Shown here: one piece after another, positions 26,543 through 37,043 of the stretch | How the letters are laid out: every line of letters begins with the position of its first letter | Numbering within the stretch: position 1 is the first letter of the stretch | Assembly (NCBI RefSeq): GCF_001039045.1 | Contig: NZ_LFEE01000020.1 | Coordinates: 1-62,063, forward strand | Length of the DNA stretch: 62,063 bases | From: Lactiplantibacillus herbarum | Lineage (GTDB): Bacteria > Bacillota > Bacilli > Lactobacillales > Lactobacillaceae | Reading direction: 5' to 3' | Translations under genes and position numbers: made by a program | Notes under the pieces: generated by a model | Databases searched by the model: none | Told to the model about the DNA's origin: nothing | What the model saw: the letters and a program-made list of their open reading frames with translations, nothing else

Positions 26543-27520
26543 TTACCGTTGTTCCACTTGGTCATATGCCTTAATAATCTTGGCCACAACTGGGTTTCGT
26601 ACCACATCATCCGCCGTAAACTTGACGAATGAAATATTGCTAACACCTTGTAAGATTCGTTCTGCTTGGATCAAGCCACTGGTCGTATTCCGTGGTAAGT
26701 CAATTTGCGAGATATCACCGTTAACAATCATTTTGGCACCGAATCCTAGCCGGGTCAAAAACATCTTCATCTGAGCATTAGTTGTATTTTGAGCCTCATC
26801 AAGAATGACAAAAGCACGATCCAGCGTCCGCCCCCGCATATAAGCAAGTGGCGCAATTTCAATAATTCCCCGATCCATTAATCGCTGCGTATGTTCCGCA
26901 CCATAAATGTCGTATAGCGCATCATAGATTGGTCGTAAGTATGGATCCACTTTTTCTTTTAGATCCCCTGGTAAGAAGCCCAAGCTTTCGCCAGCCTCCA
27001 CAGCGGGACGCGTCAAGATAAGCTTTTCAACGTCACCACGCTTTAACGCCGCAATCGCCATGACAACCGCTAGATACGTTTTACCAGTACCGGCTGGGCC
27101 AATCCCAAACGTAATATCACTCTTCTCAACGGCCTTAACATACTGCCGCTGACCAAAATTCTTGACTCGAATTGGTCGACCACGATTGTCCTTAATCAAC
27201 GTTTCAGAGTAAAGGTCCTTAAAATAAGCGAGTGTCCCGCGGTTAACCATCTTGATGGCACTAATCACATCAGGCGCACCTATTTGAATCCCCTGACTGA
27301 TCAAGCTTGTTAGGTTTTCCAAAACTGCTTGCGTATTCTGAATAGCCGCCTCGTCATCGCTGCTGATCGTCATCTGATCACCAAAGACGTGTAAGCTAAC
27401 GTGTAGTCCGTCTTCCAAGAGTGCCAAATGCGCGTCTTCTGGTCCCAATAACGCTACTGACTGCGTGGGATCGGAAATGAGAAATTTCTGTTCGTATTTT
27501 GAGTTTTCGGTCAAAGACAT
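26543..27520 (-). CDS. phoH: PhoH-like ATPase
   Basis: 325 aa. The P-loop is GIGPAGTGKTYLAV, Walker B AFVILDEAQNTT, with the TRPAVEAGESLGFLPGDLKE signature of the PhoH family. An N-terminal KH-like part precedes it. It is probably an RNA-linked ATPase working with YbeY, whose gene is 12 bp downstream. Ribosome site AAAGGAG. Confidence 0.95.
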   Translation of the reverse strand: MSLTENSKYEQKFLISDPTQSVALLGPEDAHLALLEDGLHVSLHVFGDQMTISSDDEAAIQNTQAVLENLTSLISQGIQIGAPDVISAIKMVNRGTLAYFKDLYSETLIKDNRGRPIRVKNFGQRQYVKAVEKSDITFGIGPAGTGKTYLAVVMAIAALKRGDVEKLILTRPAVEAGESLGFLPGDLKEKVDPYLRPIYDALYDIYGAEHTQRLMDRGIIEIAPLAYMRGRTLDRAFVILDEAQNTTNAQMKMFLTRLGFGAKMIVNGDISQIDLPRNTTSGLIQAERILQGVSNISFVKFTADDVVRNPVVAKIIKAYDQVEQR

Positions 27521-27661
27521 GAACTCCTTTATTGACAGATTTAATCATCATGGTGCCTACTATCGACATGACTAACACGCCGGTATGAGTAGGTATTCGT
27601 GAACTAATCATAGCATAAAAGCCTGGAAGCTACCAGCAGGACCATTCCGAGTAAAAGTCAA

Positions 27662-27695
27662 CAAAAAAGCCGAGAAATAAATTTCTCGGCTTACC
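27662..27695 (-). terminator. Intrinsic terminator after yqeY
   Basis: Hairpin AAGCCGAGAAA / TTTCTCGGCTTTTTT on the minus strand. It separates rpsU-yqeY from phoH. Confidence 0.9.
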
Positions 27696-27696
27696 G

Positions 27697-28140
27697 TTAA
27701 TTCAATAATGATTTAACTGTTTGGTTGATCAGTTTACCGTCTGCTTGGCCTTTCAGCTTAGGCATAACCGCACCCATCACCTTACCGAAGTCACCTTTAC
27801 CAGTGGCACCGACTTGTTTGATGGTTTCAGCAACAATCTGTTGAACTTCTTCGTCCGACAATTGTTTTGGCATATACTGTTCAACAATTGCAATTTCTGC
27901 TTTAACACCGTCAACTAAATCTTGACGATCCGCATTTTCGAATTCACCTAATGATTCGCGCCGTTGTTTCAGTTCTCGTGAAATCACGCTAACTTCTTCA
28001 TCAGCTGTTAAATCATGGCCCGCATTGATTTGTTCGTTCATCACTGCGGCCTTAAGCATTCGTATAACGCTGAGACGCTGCTTATCGCGCGCCTTCATCG
28101 CAGCTTTCAGATCACCATTGAGTGTTTCTAATAGACTCAT
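27697..28140 (-). CDS. yqeY: GatB/YqeY domain protein
   Basis: 147 aa, alpha-helical. It has the YqeY features LKAAMKARDKQRLSVIRMLK near the start and YMPKQLSDEEV in the middle. The family resembles the tail of GatB and may bind tRNA, but its role is unsettled. It follows rpsU by 40 bp, a widely conserved pair. Confidence 0.94.
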   Translation of the reverse strand: MSLLETLNGDLKAAMKARDKQRLSVIRMLKAAVMNEQINAGHDLTADEEVSVISRELKQRRESLGEFENADRQDLVDGVKAEIAIVEQYMPKQLSDEEVQQIVAETIKQVGATGKGDFGKVMGAVMPKLKGQADGKLINQTVKSLLN

Positions 28141-28180
28141 TGGTTGCCCTCCTCGTTAATTAAATTAGTGCTGACACTAA

Positions 28181-28369
28181 TTACTTGAAACGACGACGGT
28201 TCTTACGCTTACGTGCTGCTTCAGATTTTAACTTCTTCTTCACACTTGGTTTTTCGTAGAATTCCCGTTTGCGGTATTCTTGTAAAGTACCACTCTTTGA
28301 AACGGTACGCTTAAAGCGACGAAGAGCATCATCAAGAGATTCGTTTTTACGAACGACTGTTTTTGCCAT
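28181..28369 (-). CDS. rpsU: Ribosomal protein S21 (bS21)
   Basis: 62 aa. It begins [20 protein letters not shown] and ends with a basic [10 protein letters not shown] tail. It is a small-subunit protein acting in translation initiation. First gene of the rpsU-yqeY unit; its promoter lies in the 28370-28603 gap shared with the divergent regulator gene. Confidence 0.97.
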   Translation of the reverse strand: MAKTVVRKNESLDDALRRFKRTVSKSGTLQEYRKREFYEKPSVKKKLKSEAARKRKNRRRFK

Positions 28370-28603
28370 GTTAAATTCCCTCCCTCCGAGCTCAAAATGT
28401 AACCGTCAAATTACATGTGTACTTACATATAACGCAACTGTTCTAGTAAATTATACATAACTTGAAAATGGGCGTCAACCACAGTTTGCGATTTCCTTAA
28501 AAATAATCGCTCTTAAGGGAGCTAGCACGGACAGTAAATCGTTTTCATACTTACCTTGCTATGCTACACTAGAGTCATTATTGAACCGAAATGAGGTTAT
28601 TAC

Positions 28604-29416
28604 ATGACAGTTATCAAAGTCTTCGTTTTATCTGATTCAATTGGTGAAACGGCTCATAACGTGGCTTTAGCCGCTGCTGCCCAATTCAGTGGCTACGACA
28701 TTCGCTACCAGCGTTTCCCATTTGTTAGAACTGAATCATTACTACAGACCGTCCTGGACCAAGCAATTAAAGAAAAAGCGATTATTTTTCACACCTTTGT
28801 TGATCGCCAGCTCAGTCAGCTCGTTAATCATTTCTGTGATGTCCATCAATTACCTTACTATGATGTCATTACGCCGGCACTCGATACTTTTTCGGAAGTT
28901 ACCCACGTGCAACCCACTAATCGTCCAGGCACGGTCCACGCGTTGAATAATAACTATTTCGACCGGATCAACGCCATTGAATTCGCAGTCACCTACGACG
29001 ACGGTAAGAATCCCACCGGCTTTTTAGAGGCTGACGTTGTCTTGCTGGGAGTCTCACGAACATCTAAAACGCCGTTATCACTCTACCTCGCCAACCGTAA
29101 TCTTAAAGTGGCTAACCTGCCATTAGTTCCAAAAGCTCAGATTCCAGATGAGATTTGGCAAGTCGATCCTAAAAAGATCTTCGGCTTAACTAATGACCCA
29201 GAGAAACTCAACACGATTCGGCGACAACGAATGGTTCAATATGGTTTGAATCCTGATACGATGTATTCTAACACGGATAAGATCAAAGATGAACTCGCCT
29301 ATGCGGATGATATCTTCAAAAAAATCGGTTGCCTAGTCATCAACGTGGCTAACAAATCAATTGAAGAAACCGCCACATTGATCACCGAGAGTTTGAACAT
29401 CGGTAATCCTGAATAA
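28604..29416 (+). CDS. Pyruvate, phosphate dikinase regulatory protein (DUF299 kinase/phosphotransferase)
   Basis: 270 aa. It begins VFVLSDSIGETAHNVALAAA, the DUF299 start. The P-loop-like GVSRTSKTPLSLYLANR is at about residues 148-164, ending with the CLVINVANKSIEETA segment. The family phosphorylates and dephosphorylates PPDK using ADP and Pi; in species without PPDK the target may be a PEP synthase or unknown. Monocistronic, with its own terminator. Confidence 0.92.
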   Translation: MTVIKVFVLSDSIGETAHNVALAAAAQFSGYDIRYQRFPFVRTESLLQTVLDQAIKEKAIIFHTFVDRQLSQLVNHFCDVHQLPYYDVITPALDTFSEVTHVQPTNRPGTVHALNNNYFDRINAIEFAVTYDDGKNPTGFLEADVVLLGVSRTSKTPLSLYLANRNLKVANLPLVPKAQIPDEIWQVDPKKIFGLTNDPEKLNTIRRQRMVQYGLNPDTMYSNTDKIKDELAYADDIFKKIGCLVINVANKSIEETATLITESLNIGNPE

Positions 29417-29437
29417 GTCGTTATTAAATAATCATAA

Positions 29438-29483
29438 AAAAAGCGTGTCGCGGAATTTTAAAACTTCTGCGACACGCTTTTTG
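29438..29483. terminator. Bidirectional terminator between the PPDK regulator and the SDR gene
   Basis: Hairpin AAAAAGCGTGTCGC / GCGACACGCTTTTT between convergent genes. Confidence 0.92.
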
Positions 29484-29522
29484 TGACTCATTTCAAAAAA
29501 TCATTTCTAATTTATACTTGGC

Positions 29523-30245
29523 TTAAAGTAACTCAACACCACCATCAACGTGCAGGATCTGACCCGTGACAAATTGATTCTGCATTAAGTATAAATAAGC
29601 AGCGGTCACTTCCGCCTTCGTGGCAACCCGTTTTAATGGAATTCCTTGACTAACAGCGGTTGCTTGTTCCGTTAACTGTTCTGCTGACAAATCACGCCAC
29701 AGCCCCGTTGGCGTCCACGTCGGCGCTACCGCATTAACCCGGTATTGTGGGCTCATTTCAACGGCTAGTCCCGCTACCATCGTATTAATCGCCTGATTGC
29801 CCACAATGGCTCCTGACGCATCGTACGGGTGGCCACCAGCGCCAGAGGTCATGATCAGCGATCCCTGTTCATTAAGATGCTGACTGGCGACTTGTGCTAG
29901 CTGCAGATTAGCAAAGAACTTATCTTCCAGCGTTTGTCGAATAGCCGCTACTGAATTATTCAAGAAGCCGCCACCCATTGCGCCACCGAGCATTGAAACA
30001 ACGTGGTCAAACTTAGGCTGCTGGTCAAAAAACGACTGCAATTGCTCCTGGTCTTGAGCATCCAGCGCCGTCCCTTGTAGTTGTGTTCCGGTTGCAGCTA
30101 ACTGCTGCTGAGCTTGTTCAATGTGTTCTATCGTATGACCGATAATATGAACTTGCGCACCCATTTCTAATGATTGTCGTGCAATTTCTAGCCCAAAACC
30201 AGATGTCCCACCAACGATTAAAATACTTTGATCCTTTAAACTCAT
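29523..30245 (-). CDS. Short-chain dehydrogenase/reductase
   Basis: 240 aa. Cofactor motif IVGGTSGFGLEIAR. The NxxG-type strand reads VSMLGGAMGGG. After MTSGAGGHPYDASGAIVGNQ the classical Tyr of YxxxK is not clearly present (GNQAINTMV follows), so it belongs to a divergent SDR group. The C-terminus LHVDGGVELL is standard. Substrate unknown. Strong AAGGAGG site. Confidence 0.85.
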   Translation of the reverse strand: MSLKDQSILIVGGTSGFGLEIARQSLEMGAQVHIIGHTIEHIEQAQQQLAATGTQLQGTALDAQDQEQLQSFFDQQPKFDHVVSMLGGAMGGGFLNNSVAAIRQTLEDKFFANLQLAQVASQHLNEQGSLIMTSGAGGHPYDASGAIVGNQAINTMVAGLAVEMSPQYRVNAVAPTWTPTGLWRDLSAEQLTEQATAVSQGIPLKRVATKAEVTAAYLYLMQNQFVTGQILHVDGGVELL

Positions 30246-30264
30246 GCTAAAATCCTCCTTAAAT

Positions 30265-30298
30265 AAAAAAACGATAATCGCAAATGCCGATTACCGTT
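30265..30298 (-). terminator. Intrinsic terminator after nfo
   Basis: Hairpin AACGGTAATCGGCATTTGCG / ATTATCGTTTTTTT on the minus strand, directly after the nfo stop. Confidence 0.85.
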
Positions 30299-30308
30299 CA
30301 ATTCTAAA

Positions 30309-31205
30309 TTAACGTTGTTGTTCAATATCTTCAATCAGATGTTCATTAAACTTCCCTGCACGCAGCATCGCAATTTCATACTTATACGGTGGTAATTGGT
30401 GCTTTTTGTCCTCACCAACGTATGGTGTTTCCAAAATCTTACTGATATCAGGCAGTTGTGGATGATGAGCGACATAGTTAAGCGTATCAAACCCAATCGT
30501 TCCCATCCCAATATTAGTGTGGCGGTCCTTGTGAGCACCCTGAGGATTCTTAGAATCATTGAGATGCCCCACTTTTAGCCGGTCTAAACCAATCACGTGG
30601 TCGAATTCATTAAGGACACCGTCAAAATCATCCTTAATGTTGTAACCAGCATCACTGGTGTGACAAGTATCAAAGGTGACTGACAATTTTTCGTTATACG
30701 TGACACCCGCAATCATTTGGGCTAATTCTTCAAAACTCCGACCAACTTCAGTTCCCTTACCGGCCATTGTTTCAAGCGCAATCTGAACGGTCTGCTCTGG
30801 CCGTAAAACGGTATTTAAACCCTTAATGATCTGGGCGATTGCGGCATCCGCACCGGCACCAACGTGAGCACCAGGATGTAAGGTAATCTGCGTTGCACCA
30901 ACTGCCTCAGCACGTTGGATTTCTTGATAGAGAAAATCGGTAGCAAATTCAAAGTAACCCGGCTTTGTCGTATTACCGAGATTAACAATGTACGGTGCGT
31001 GCACGACAATCTGCTGAAGGTCATTAGCCTCAATCACAGGCTTAGCAGCTTCGATGTTCAATTCTTCAATGGGTTTTCGCCGTGTATTCTGGGGCGCACC
31101 CGTATAGATCATAAACGTATTCGCACCATAGCTGACCGCCTCGTTGGCTGATCCTAGTAACATCTTCGGTGCCTTCATTGAAACGTGTGAGCCTAATCTA
31201 AGCAT
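30309..31205 (-). CDS. nfo: Endonuclease IV
   Basis: 298 aa from the ATG at 31205 ([11 protein letters not shown]), preceded by AAAGGATGGGA; an earlier ATG four codons upstream overlaps that site. AP endonuclease 2 family zinc motifs: [54 protein letters not shown]. It incises abasic sites in base excision repair. Normal length. Confidence 0.96.
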   Translation of the reverse strand: MLRLGSHVSMKAPKMLLGSANEAVSYGANTFMIYTGAPQNTRRKPIEELNIEAAKPVIEANDLQQIVVHAPYIVNLGNTTKPGYFEFATDFLYQEIQRAEAVGATQITLHPGAHVGAGADAAIAQIIKGLNTVLRPEQTVQIALETMAGKGTEVGRSFEELAQMIAGVTYNEKLSVTFDTCHTSDAGYNIKDDFDGVLNEFDHVIGLDRLKVGHLNDSKNPQGAHKDRHTNIGMGTIGFDTLNYVAHHPQLPDISKILETPYVGEDKKHQLPPYKYEIAMLRAGKFNEHLIEDIEQQR

Positions 31206-31371
31206 TGCGAGTCCCATCCTTTATCGCTATTTCAGCCACAATTATTTGCTAACGGCTGACGATTAATTTAATAAGCTTATTATACACGTCTGGCGTCATT
31301 TAATGTTGCACAATCGCTGTTCTCTCAATCAGAATCGTTAAAATCAAAATAGTCCAGAATTATCAGCACGA

Positions 31372-31412
31372 CAAAAAAAGAACGGTCACCGTTTGCACGA
31401 CGAGCCGTTCTT
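31372..31412 (-). terminator. Intrinsic terminator after the TagG-like gene
   Basis: AAGAACGG ... CCGTTCTTTTTTT hairpin on the minus strand, with a further inner stem. Confidence 0.8.
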
Positions 31413-31429
31413 AACTTAAATTGCAAAAA

Positions 31430-32239
31430 TTAGATCATATCCACGAAACGTGAACGGAACTTGTAATGTAAGTGTGAACCAATCAATAGCATAAAGAGAA
31501 CGATTCCCCAGAAAACTAAGGTTAAGACTGGTTGACTCCATACCGTTGCTTGATTGAACATTGATTCTCGGAACCCGTTAATAATGTAGAAGAACGGGTT
31601 GAGTTGTAAAACACGGACAAACGGTGCTGGAAAACCAGTCGTTTGGAAGTTGAACAACACGCCAGATAAGTAAAAGGCCATCCGCATGATTGATTGCAAT
31701 AAGACTTGCCAATCTTGTACCAAGACAGAAACCGTTGAATTAAAGATACTCAACGCAAACATCAGACACATCATTGCGAAGAAGTAGTAAATCCATTGAA
31801 TCCAAGCCAACGATGGGTAGATTCCGTTAAAGAAACCTAACGCAATCGAGAACACCAACATCGTCCAGAAAGAATTCAAATTACCGACGATCCGAATTGA
31901 TGGTAAGGCTGAGACGGGGAACTTCATTTTAGAAACCATGTTAACCCGTTGGTAAATACTCTTAGACCCATCCAGAATAGCCCGGTTCATGAAGAACCAA
32001 GGGGTAATCCCGATAACCATCCACATTAAGTAAGAAACCCCGTTGAGGTCCCCACCTTTTTTGAAACCGCCACTGAAGACGATCCAATAAATCCCGATCT
32101 GAATTAATGGGTATAAGTACTCCCAAGCTAATCCCAGATAATGGTTTTGATAACTGGCTTTATCCTCATAATTAGAAATCCGCCAGATAATTCCCCAGTT
32201 CTGGAATTGTTCTTTAACAATCGATACAACCTCTTTCAA
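31430..32239 (-). CDS. tagG: Teichoic-acid/polysaccharide ABC exporter permease (TagG-like)
   Basis: 269 aa with six predicted helices of the ABC-2 type. The N-terminal amphipathic region before TM1 and the SYLMWMVIGITPWFFMNRAI segment match TagG/Wzm permeases that flip lipid-linked teichoic acids. The start appears to be TTG at 32239, after AGGGAG. The usual TagH ATPase gene is absent next door; a CDP-glycerol glycerophosphotransferase gene lies 44 bp upstream. The ATPase must be elsewhere. Confidence 0.85.
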   Translation of the reverse strand: MKEVVSIVKEQFQNWGIIWRISNYEDKASYQNHYLGLAWEYLYPLIQIGIYWIVFSGGFKKGGDLNGVSYLMWMVIGITPWFFMNRAILDGSKSIYQRVNMVSKMKFPVSALPSIRIVGNLNSFWTMLVFSIALGFFNGIYPSLAWIQWIYYFFAMMCLMFALSIFNSTVSVLVQDWQVLLQSIMRMAFYLSGVLFNFQTTGFPAPFVRVLQLNPFFYIINGFRESMFNQATVWSQPVLTLVFWGIVLFMLLIGSHLHYKFRSRFVDMI

Positions 32240-32283
32240 GGCAACGACACTCCCTATCTATACATTCAAAAAAATGGTTTTAT

Positions 32284-33417
32284 TTATTGATAAAAATAAG
32301 CTAAAGTTCGTTCAGTTGCATGACCATCGTTTTGAGCATTCCACAATTGATTAAAGGTCGTCAATTGGAGCGGCTCTGCCGGATTAGCTAAAACTTGATT
32401 TAATGCGGTTACATCCGCTACTAATGGCCCCGGCGCCCACTGCTCAAAGTCAGGCTGTAACCCAACCGCATCATGATAACTTTGCCAGTCAAAGACATAG
32501 AATACCATTTTTTGACAATTTGGCAAGAGCGCATAGTCAAAAATGACGGACGAATAGTCACTAATTAGCGTATTAGCTACCGTCAAAAGCTCATCCGTAC
32601 TGAATTCTGGCACTAACGTAATCTGATCAGGATATTCTTGTTGCAGCCGTTGTTCTAGCTCAGCCAGATGCGGATGCAACTTGACCACCAATCGTTGATT
32701 AGGCCGTAAAACTAACTGACCAAAGTCTGCAGGTAACTCAAATTGAACACCCGCACGATAAGTTGGCGCATACAAGATTAACTCCTCCTGCCGAAACTCT
32801 GGATAACGCTCATAGATTGCCGTCATGGTTTTATCAATCCACGCCGACTGCCGATAGCGATCTGAACGAGGATAACCCACTACCCGCATCCGATTCATTG
32901 GAACATGGTAACTGTCCGCAAAGACTTGCCCCATCTTATCTGATCCGACAACATAATCAGTAATATGATTATATACCGCTTGAAACCGACGCTGATCATC
33001 AGCTGATCGTTGAACCGTTTGCGGATCACCCCAGCCAAACGCTTTGACCGCACCGTCAGCGTGCCACATCTGAATCACACGCTGATGCCGGTGACGAATA
33101 AGTCCAGCTGTAAAGGCAAAGTAATTATCCACGTAGAGGTCCGCAGCTTGTGTAAACACTGGGACGCCACTCAGCACCAGTCGTAGTGAGTCTTGAAACG
33201 GTTGGATAGCAACACCAGCTGCTGCCAACTCTTCAGCACCACGCTGTGCAGCCGGTAAATAATAAACGGTAACCCGACCTGGCAAGCGTTGATCTAGCTG
33301 ACGAATGAAATCTAAGTTATCCGCAAAACTCATCAAATAGATAATCCGATCAGTCCGTTTAAAGTGCGCCAACCAAGATATCAAGCTAACCAGCCAGATA
33401 TAGATTGTTTTCTTCAC
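32284..33417 (-). CDS. CDP-glycerol glycerophosphotransferase family protein (TagB/TagF-like)
   Basis: 377 aa from a GTG at 33417, chosen because AAAGGGTGG precedes it and the protein then starts with a basic residue run and one hydrophobic anchor (IYIWLVSLISWLAHF). The GT-B-like domain has family motifs ILYAPTYR, RLVVKLHPHL and LISDYSSVIFDYALL. It should add glycerol-phosphate to a lipid-linked acceptor on the inner membrane face, priming or extending teichoic acid. It is paired with the TagG-like permease. The initiation codon is an inference. Confidence 0.87.
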   Translation of the reverse strand: MKKTIYIWLVSLISWLAHFKRTDRIIYLMSFADNLDFIRQLDQRLPGRVTVYYLPAAQRGAEELAAAGVAIQPFQDSLRLVLSGVPVFTQAADLYVDNYFAFTAGLIRHRHQRVIQMWHADGAVKAFGWGDPQTVQRSADDQRRFQAVYNHITDYVVGSDKMGQVFADSYHVPMNRMRVVGYPRSDRYRQSAWIDKTMTAIYERYPEFRQEELILYAPTYRAGVQFELPADFGQLVLRPNQRLVVKLHPHLAELEQRLQQEYPDQITLVPEFSTDELLTVANTLISDYSSVIFDYALLPNCQKMVFYVFDWQSYHDAVGLQPDFEQWAPGPLVADVTALNQVLANPAEPLQLTTFNQLWNAQNDGHATERTLAYFYQ

Positions 33418-33521
33418 TCCGGCCACCCTTTCATTCGTTGCAAAATACGACCAACTGATTATAGCATACTTTACTTTTCTGCCATTCCGCCTTAACACTT
33501 ACTTAACAATTAGTTAGCCCT

Positions 33522-33575
33522 AGAAACAGTAAATAGCGGGGGTATAACCAATATTATGGTCACGCACCCGCTACT
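33522..33575 (-). terminator. Probable terminator after the YitT-family gene
   Basis: Hairpin TAGCGGGTG ... CCCCGCTA with an AT-rich but poor T-run on the minus strand. Confidence 0.5.
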
Positions 33576-33586
33576 GAATTAATTGC

Positions 33587-34462
33587 CTATGGTTTTGGTT
33601 CGTAGAAATGACCGAGAATCTTGACCGTGTCCGAGATACTGACAAAGGCGTGTGGATCAGATTCTGCCATCGCTGCTTTTAATTCGTTCATTTCATAGCG
33701 CGTAATGACCGTAAACAGAATGGTCTTGTCATCATGTTGATACGCACCCTCAGCATTGTGAACGATCGTAACTCCCCGACGAATACGGTTCTGAACACTA
33801 TCAATCACCGTTTTAGGCCGACTAGTAATAATCATCACTTGCATCTTCTGTTGACGAGTATACGTCATATCCATAACCCGGCCATTAACGAACAGGCCCA
33901 GCGCTGAGTAGAAAGCGTATGGCCAGCCGTAAACAAATCCGGCCGCAATGACGATGATTGAATTAAACGCCATGTTGATCGTCCCCATACTGCGCCCAGT
34001 CTTACGACGGATCACAATACCGACAATGTCTAGCCCACCGGTCGAAATACCGTTTTTAAGGGCGGTCCCGGTACCAAATCCGTTAACCGCACCACCAAAA
34101 ATCGCACAGATGATTGGATCGTGTGTCAAACCAACTGGTGCAATCATTTTGATCATCACACTAGAAAGTGCAACTGCTAGAAAAGTGTACAACGTGAATC
34201 GATGACCAATATGCCGCCATGCAATGATAAACATTGGCACGTTTAAAATGAACAGTAACGCGGCGGTTGAGATTTGAAAAGGTAAGAATTTGGACATCAA
34301 ACTATTGAACAATTGCGCTAACCCAGTGATCCCGGAAGAATAAATGTGCCCGGGTGTCCAAAAATAATTCATCGCGATTGAGACTAAAATGGCATAGATA
34401 AAAGCCGTCGACGCCTTAACCACGTCGCGGTGATGTTTGGACAACTGCTGAAAATCATCCAT
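33587..34462 (-). CDS. YitT-family membrane protein
   Basis: 291 aa. An N-terminal hydrophobic domain has five or six helices, including NYFWTPGHIYSSGITGLAQ and GGAVNGFGTGTALKNGISTG, then GLDIVG. A C-terminal DUF2179 soluble domain (about residues 205-290) follows. This is the standard YitT/YvjA architecture; function is unknown, possibly transport. Monocistronic, ribosome site AAAGGAG. Confidence 0.92.
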   Translation of the reverse strand: MDDFQQLSKHHRDVVKASTAFIYAILVSIAMNYFWTPGHIYSSGITGLAQLFNSLMSKFLPFQISTAALLFILNVPMFIIAWRHIGHRFTLYTFLAVALSSVMIKMIAPVGLTHDPIICAIFGGAVNGFGTGTALKNGISTGGLDIVGIVIRRKTGRSMGTINMAFNSIIVIAAGFVYGWPYAFYSALGLFVNGRVMDMTYTRQQKMQVMIITSRPKTVIDSVQNRIRRGVTIVHNAEGAYQHDDKTILFTVITRYEMNELKAAMAESDPHAFVSISDTVKILGHFYEPKP

Positions 34463-34582
34463 GAATAAGTGTGCTCCTTTACGTTTTTTACATTCGCTAT
34501 TGTAACACGCTTAACCTTATCCCAGCAGGTATTTGCGGTTTTCTACCAAAAGTCTCACGTTTCTCATTAAAACCACATTATA

Positions 34583-35113
34583 TTAGTCAACTTTTGGCGC
34601 ATCTGCCCACTGTTCCGCAATAAACGCTTCCCGACCGCCCGCTTCTTGCTCGGCAAAGACGACTGGATTATTTTTATAGAAGCGTTGATGACGTGCTTCA
34701 GCTGGATAGAATGGCTTGGCATCTTCAATCGTCGTGACAATTGGTTTTGAAAAACGTTCACTGGCCTGCAATTGTTGTTTGGACGTTTCAGCGATTTGCC
34801 GCTGTTCAGCGCCACTGACAAAAATCACTGGTCGGTAGTTATCACCGCGGTCCTGGAATTGCCCCATTGCATCCGTGGGATCCGTCTGGTGCCAATAAAT
34901 GTCAACTAACTGCGCGTAACTGATGATTTCAGGATCAAAGGTGATCTTAACTGCTTCTGTATGACCGGTAGTGTGCGTTTTGACTTCTTCATAGGTCGGA
35001 TTAGCCTTATGACCACCTGTGTAACCTGAGACAACACTGTCAATTCCTGGCTGGTTATCAAAGGGTTGGACCATGCACCAAAAACAACCGCCCGCAAAAA
35101 TTGCTGTTTCCAT
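34583..35113 (-). CDS. msrA: Peptide methionine (S)-S-oxide reductase MsrA
   Basis: 176 aa. The catalytic GCFWC motif ([13 protein letters not shown]) is at about residues 8-14. [20 protein letters not shown] then [10 protein letters not shown], and [20 protein letters not shown] then YRPVIFV, are diagnostic. It repairs oxidised methionine. No MsrB fusion. Good GGAGG site. Confidence 0.97.
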   Translation of the reverse strand: METAIFAGGCFWCMVQPFDNQPGIDSVVSGYTGGHKANPTYEEVKTHTTGHTEAVKITFDPEIISYAQLVDIYWHQTDPTDAMGQFQDRGDNYRPVIFVSGAEQRQIAETSKQQLQASERFSKPIVTTIEDAKPFYPAEARHQRFYKNNPVVFAEQEAGGREAFIAEQWADAPKVD

Positions 35114-35155
35114 GAGAATTCCTCCAATTAGGTTTTAATAATAATTTAACACTAT

Positions 35156-35188
35156 CCAAAAAGGACGTCCATCACTGAACGTCCCTTA
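35156..35188 (-). terminator. Intrinsic terminator after aspS
   Basis: GGGACGTTCAGTGATGGACGTCC hairpin followed by TTTTT on the minus strand, 7 bp after the aspS stop. Confidence 0.88.
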
Positions 35189-35194
35189 AATCAA

Positions 35195-36991
35195 CTATTC
35201 TGGATCTTCATCCGTAATTGGTCGGTTAATCTTTAAATCAAGGTCAGCTAACTGTTGATCAGACACCGTTGCGGGTGCATTGGTCATTGGTTCTGATGCC
35301 TTGGAATTCTTTGGAAAGGCAATGACTTCACGAATATTGTCGTTACCTGACAATAGCATCGCAAAACGGTCCAAACCAATTGCTAAACCGCCATGAGGTG
35401 GAAAGCCCATGTCAAGCGCATCTAGTAAGAAGCCAAACTGTTCTTGAGCACGTTCTTTAGTGAAACCAAGCGCCTTGAACATCTTTTCTTGTAGCTCACG
35501 AGTATGGATACGGATCGAACCGCCACCCAATTCGTAACCATTCAAGATAATGTCATATGACTGAGCATGTGCTTGATGAGGGTCTTCACCTTCATCAAGG
35601 TAATGCACGTCTTCTTCATTAGGCATCGTGAATGGATGGTGAGCAGATACCCAGCGTTCGATACCTTCGTCGTATTCGAACAGTGGCCAGTCAACGACCC
35701 ACAAGTAAGCGTATTGGTCAGCTGCAATCAAGTCTAATTCCTTGGCAATTGCTGTCCGCAAGTAGCCTAACGTATCAGAAACAACTTTGAAACTGTCAGC
35801 AGCAAATAATAGTAAGTCGCCTTCATGCGCATCAGCAGCACTGGTGATGGCTTCAAAGTCACCGTCGTTCTTAAAGAACTTAGCGATTGGCCCGTTAAAG
35901 CCGTCAGCCGTAACCTTCATCCAAGCTAAGCCCTTAGCACCGAAACGTTTAACGTAGTCAGTGTAAGCGTCGATTTGTTTACGTGAGTACTTGTCAGCAC
36001 CACCAGGAACGGCAATGGCTTTAACCATCCCACCGTTTTCTAAGGCACCGTCAAAGACTTTAAAATTGGCATTAGCAACTGCTTGTGACATGTCTTTTAA
36101 TTCCATGCCGAAACGGATATCAGGTTTTTCAGAACCAAAACGATCCATTGATTCTTGCCAAGTGATCCGAGTAAATGGTGTCTTAATATCGATACCCTTG
36201 ACGTGTTTCATCACTTGCTTGATCAAGCCTTCAGTCTGAGCCTGAATTTCCTCGGCGGTTAAGAAAGAAGTTTCCATATCGATTTGAGTGAATTCTGGTT
36301 GCCGATCGCCACGTAAGTCTTCGTCACGGAAACAACGCGCAATTTGGTAGTAACGGTCAAAGCCCGCACCCATCAATAATTGCTTAAAGATCTGTGGTGA
36401 TTGAGGTAATGCGTAGAAGTGGCCTTGGTAGACCCGTGAAGGAACTAAGTAATCACGAGCACCTTCTGGCGTTGACTTCGTTAAGAACGGCGTTTCAATG
36501 TCGTAAAAGCCGTTAGCATCGAAGTAACTGTGAACTGCTTGGGTAATGCCATTACGAATTTTGAGTCCTTTTTGCATTTCTGGACGGCGTAAGTCCAAGT
36601 AACGGTATTTCAAGCGTAGTTCGTCAGACACATTGATGTCATCTTGAATGTAGAAAGGTGGTGTCTTAGCTTTGTTCATAATCGTAGCTGATTGAACTTC
36701 AACTTCAACTTTACCAGACTTCATCCGGTCGGTAACCGCCTTAGCGTCACGGTTCACAACGGTTCCTTGAATCTCAATTACGTATTCGCCACGGAGTTGG
36801 TCCGCAACAGCGAGTGCATCTGCTGAAAATTCTTGACTAAATACTAATTGAACGATGCCTTCGCGATCGCGTAAATCGATAAAGATCAAGTTACCGAGAT
36901 CCCGGCGTTTTTGTACCCAACCTTGTAACGTAACTTTTTGGCCTAAATACTCTTCGTTGATCAATCCTGCATAAGTGGTTCTTTGCATCAT
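35195..36991 (-). CDS. aspS: Aspartyl-tRNA synthetase
   Basis: 598 aa, bacterial length. It has an N-terminal OB anticodon-binding domain ([20 protein letters not shown]), class II core motifs [29 protein letters not shown] and GLDRFAMLL, and a GAD insertion domain. Two ATGs lie in tandem; the first has the AGGAGG site at best spacing. It is 52 bp downstream of hisS and shares its T-box leader. Confidence 0.97.
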   Translation of the reverse strand: MMQRTTYAGLINEEYLGQKVTLQGWVQKRRDLGNLIFIDLRDREGIVQLVFSQEFSADALAVADQLRGEYVIEIQGTVVNRDAKAVTDRMKSGKVEVEVQSATIMNKAKTPPFYIQDDINVSDELRLKYRYLDLRRPEMQKGLKIRNGITQAVHSYFDANGFYDIETPFLTKSTPEGARDYLVPSRVYQGHFYALPQSPQIFKQLLMGAGFDRYYQIARCFRDEDLRGDRQPEFTQIDMETSFLTAEEIQAQTEGLIKQVMKHVKGIDIKTPFTRITWQESMDRFGSEKPDIRFGMELKDMSQAVANANFKVFDGALENGGMVKAIAVPGGADKYSRKQIDAYTDYVKRFGAKGLAWMKVTADGFNGPIAKFFKNDGDFEAITSAADAHEGDLLLFAADSFKVVSDTLGYLRTAIAKELDLIAADQYAYLWVVDWPLFEYDEGIERWVSAHHPFTMPNEEDVHYLDEGEDPHQAHAQSYDIILNGYELGGGSIRIHTRELQEKMFKALGFTKERAQEQFGFLLDALDMGFPPHGGLAIGLDRFAMLLSGNDNIREVIAFPKNSKASEPMTNAPATVSDQQLADLDLKINRPITDEDPE

Positions 36992-37043
36992 AATCTTCCT
37001 CCTCTAAATAACGTGACTGTAATTACTAGTCACGACTGCCACT

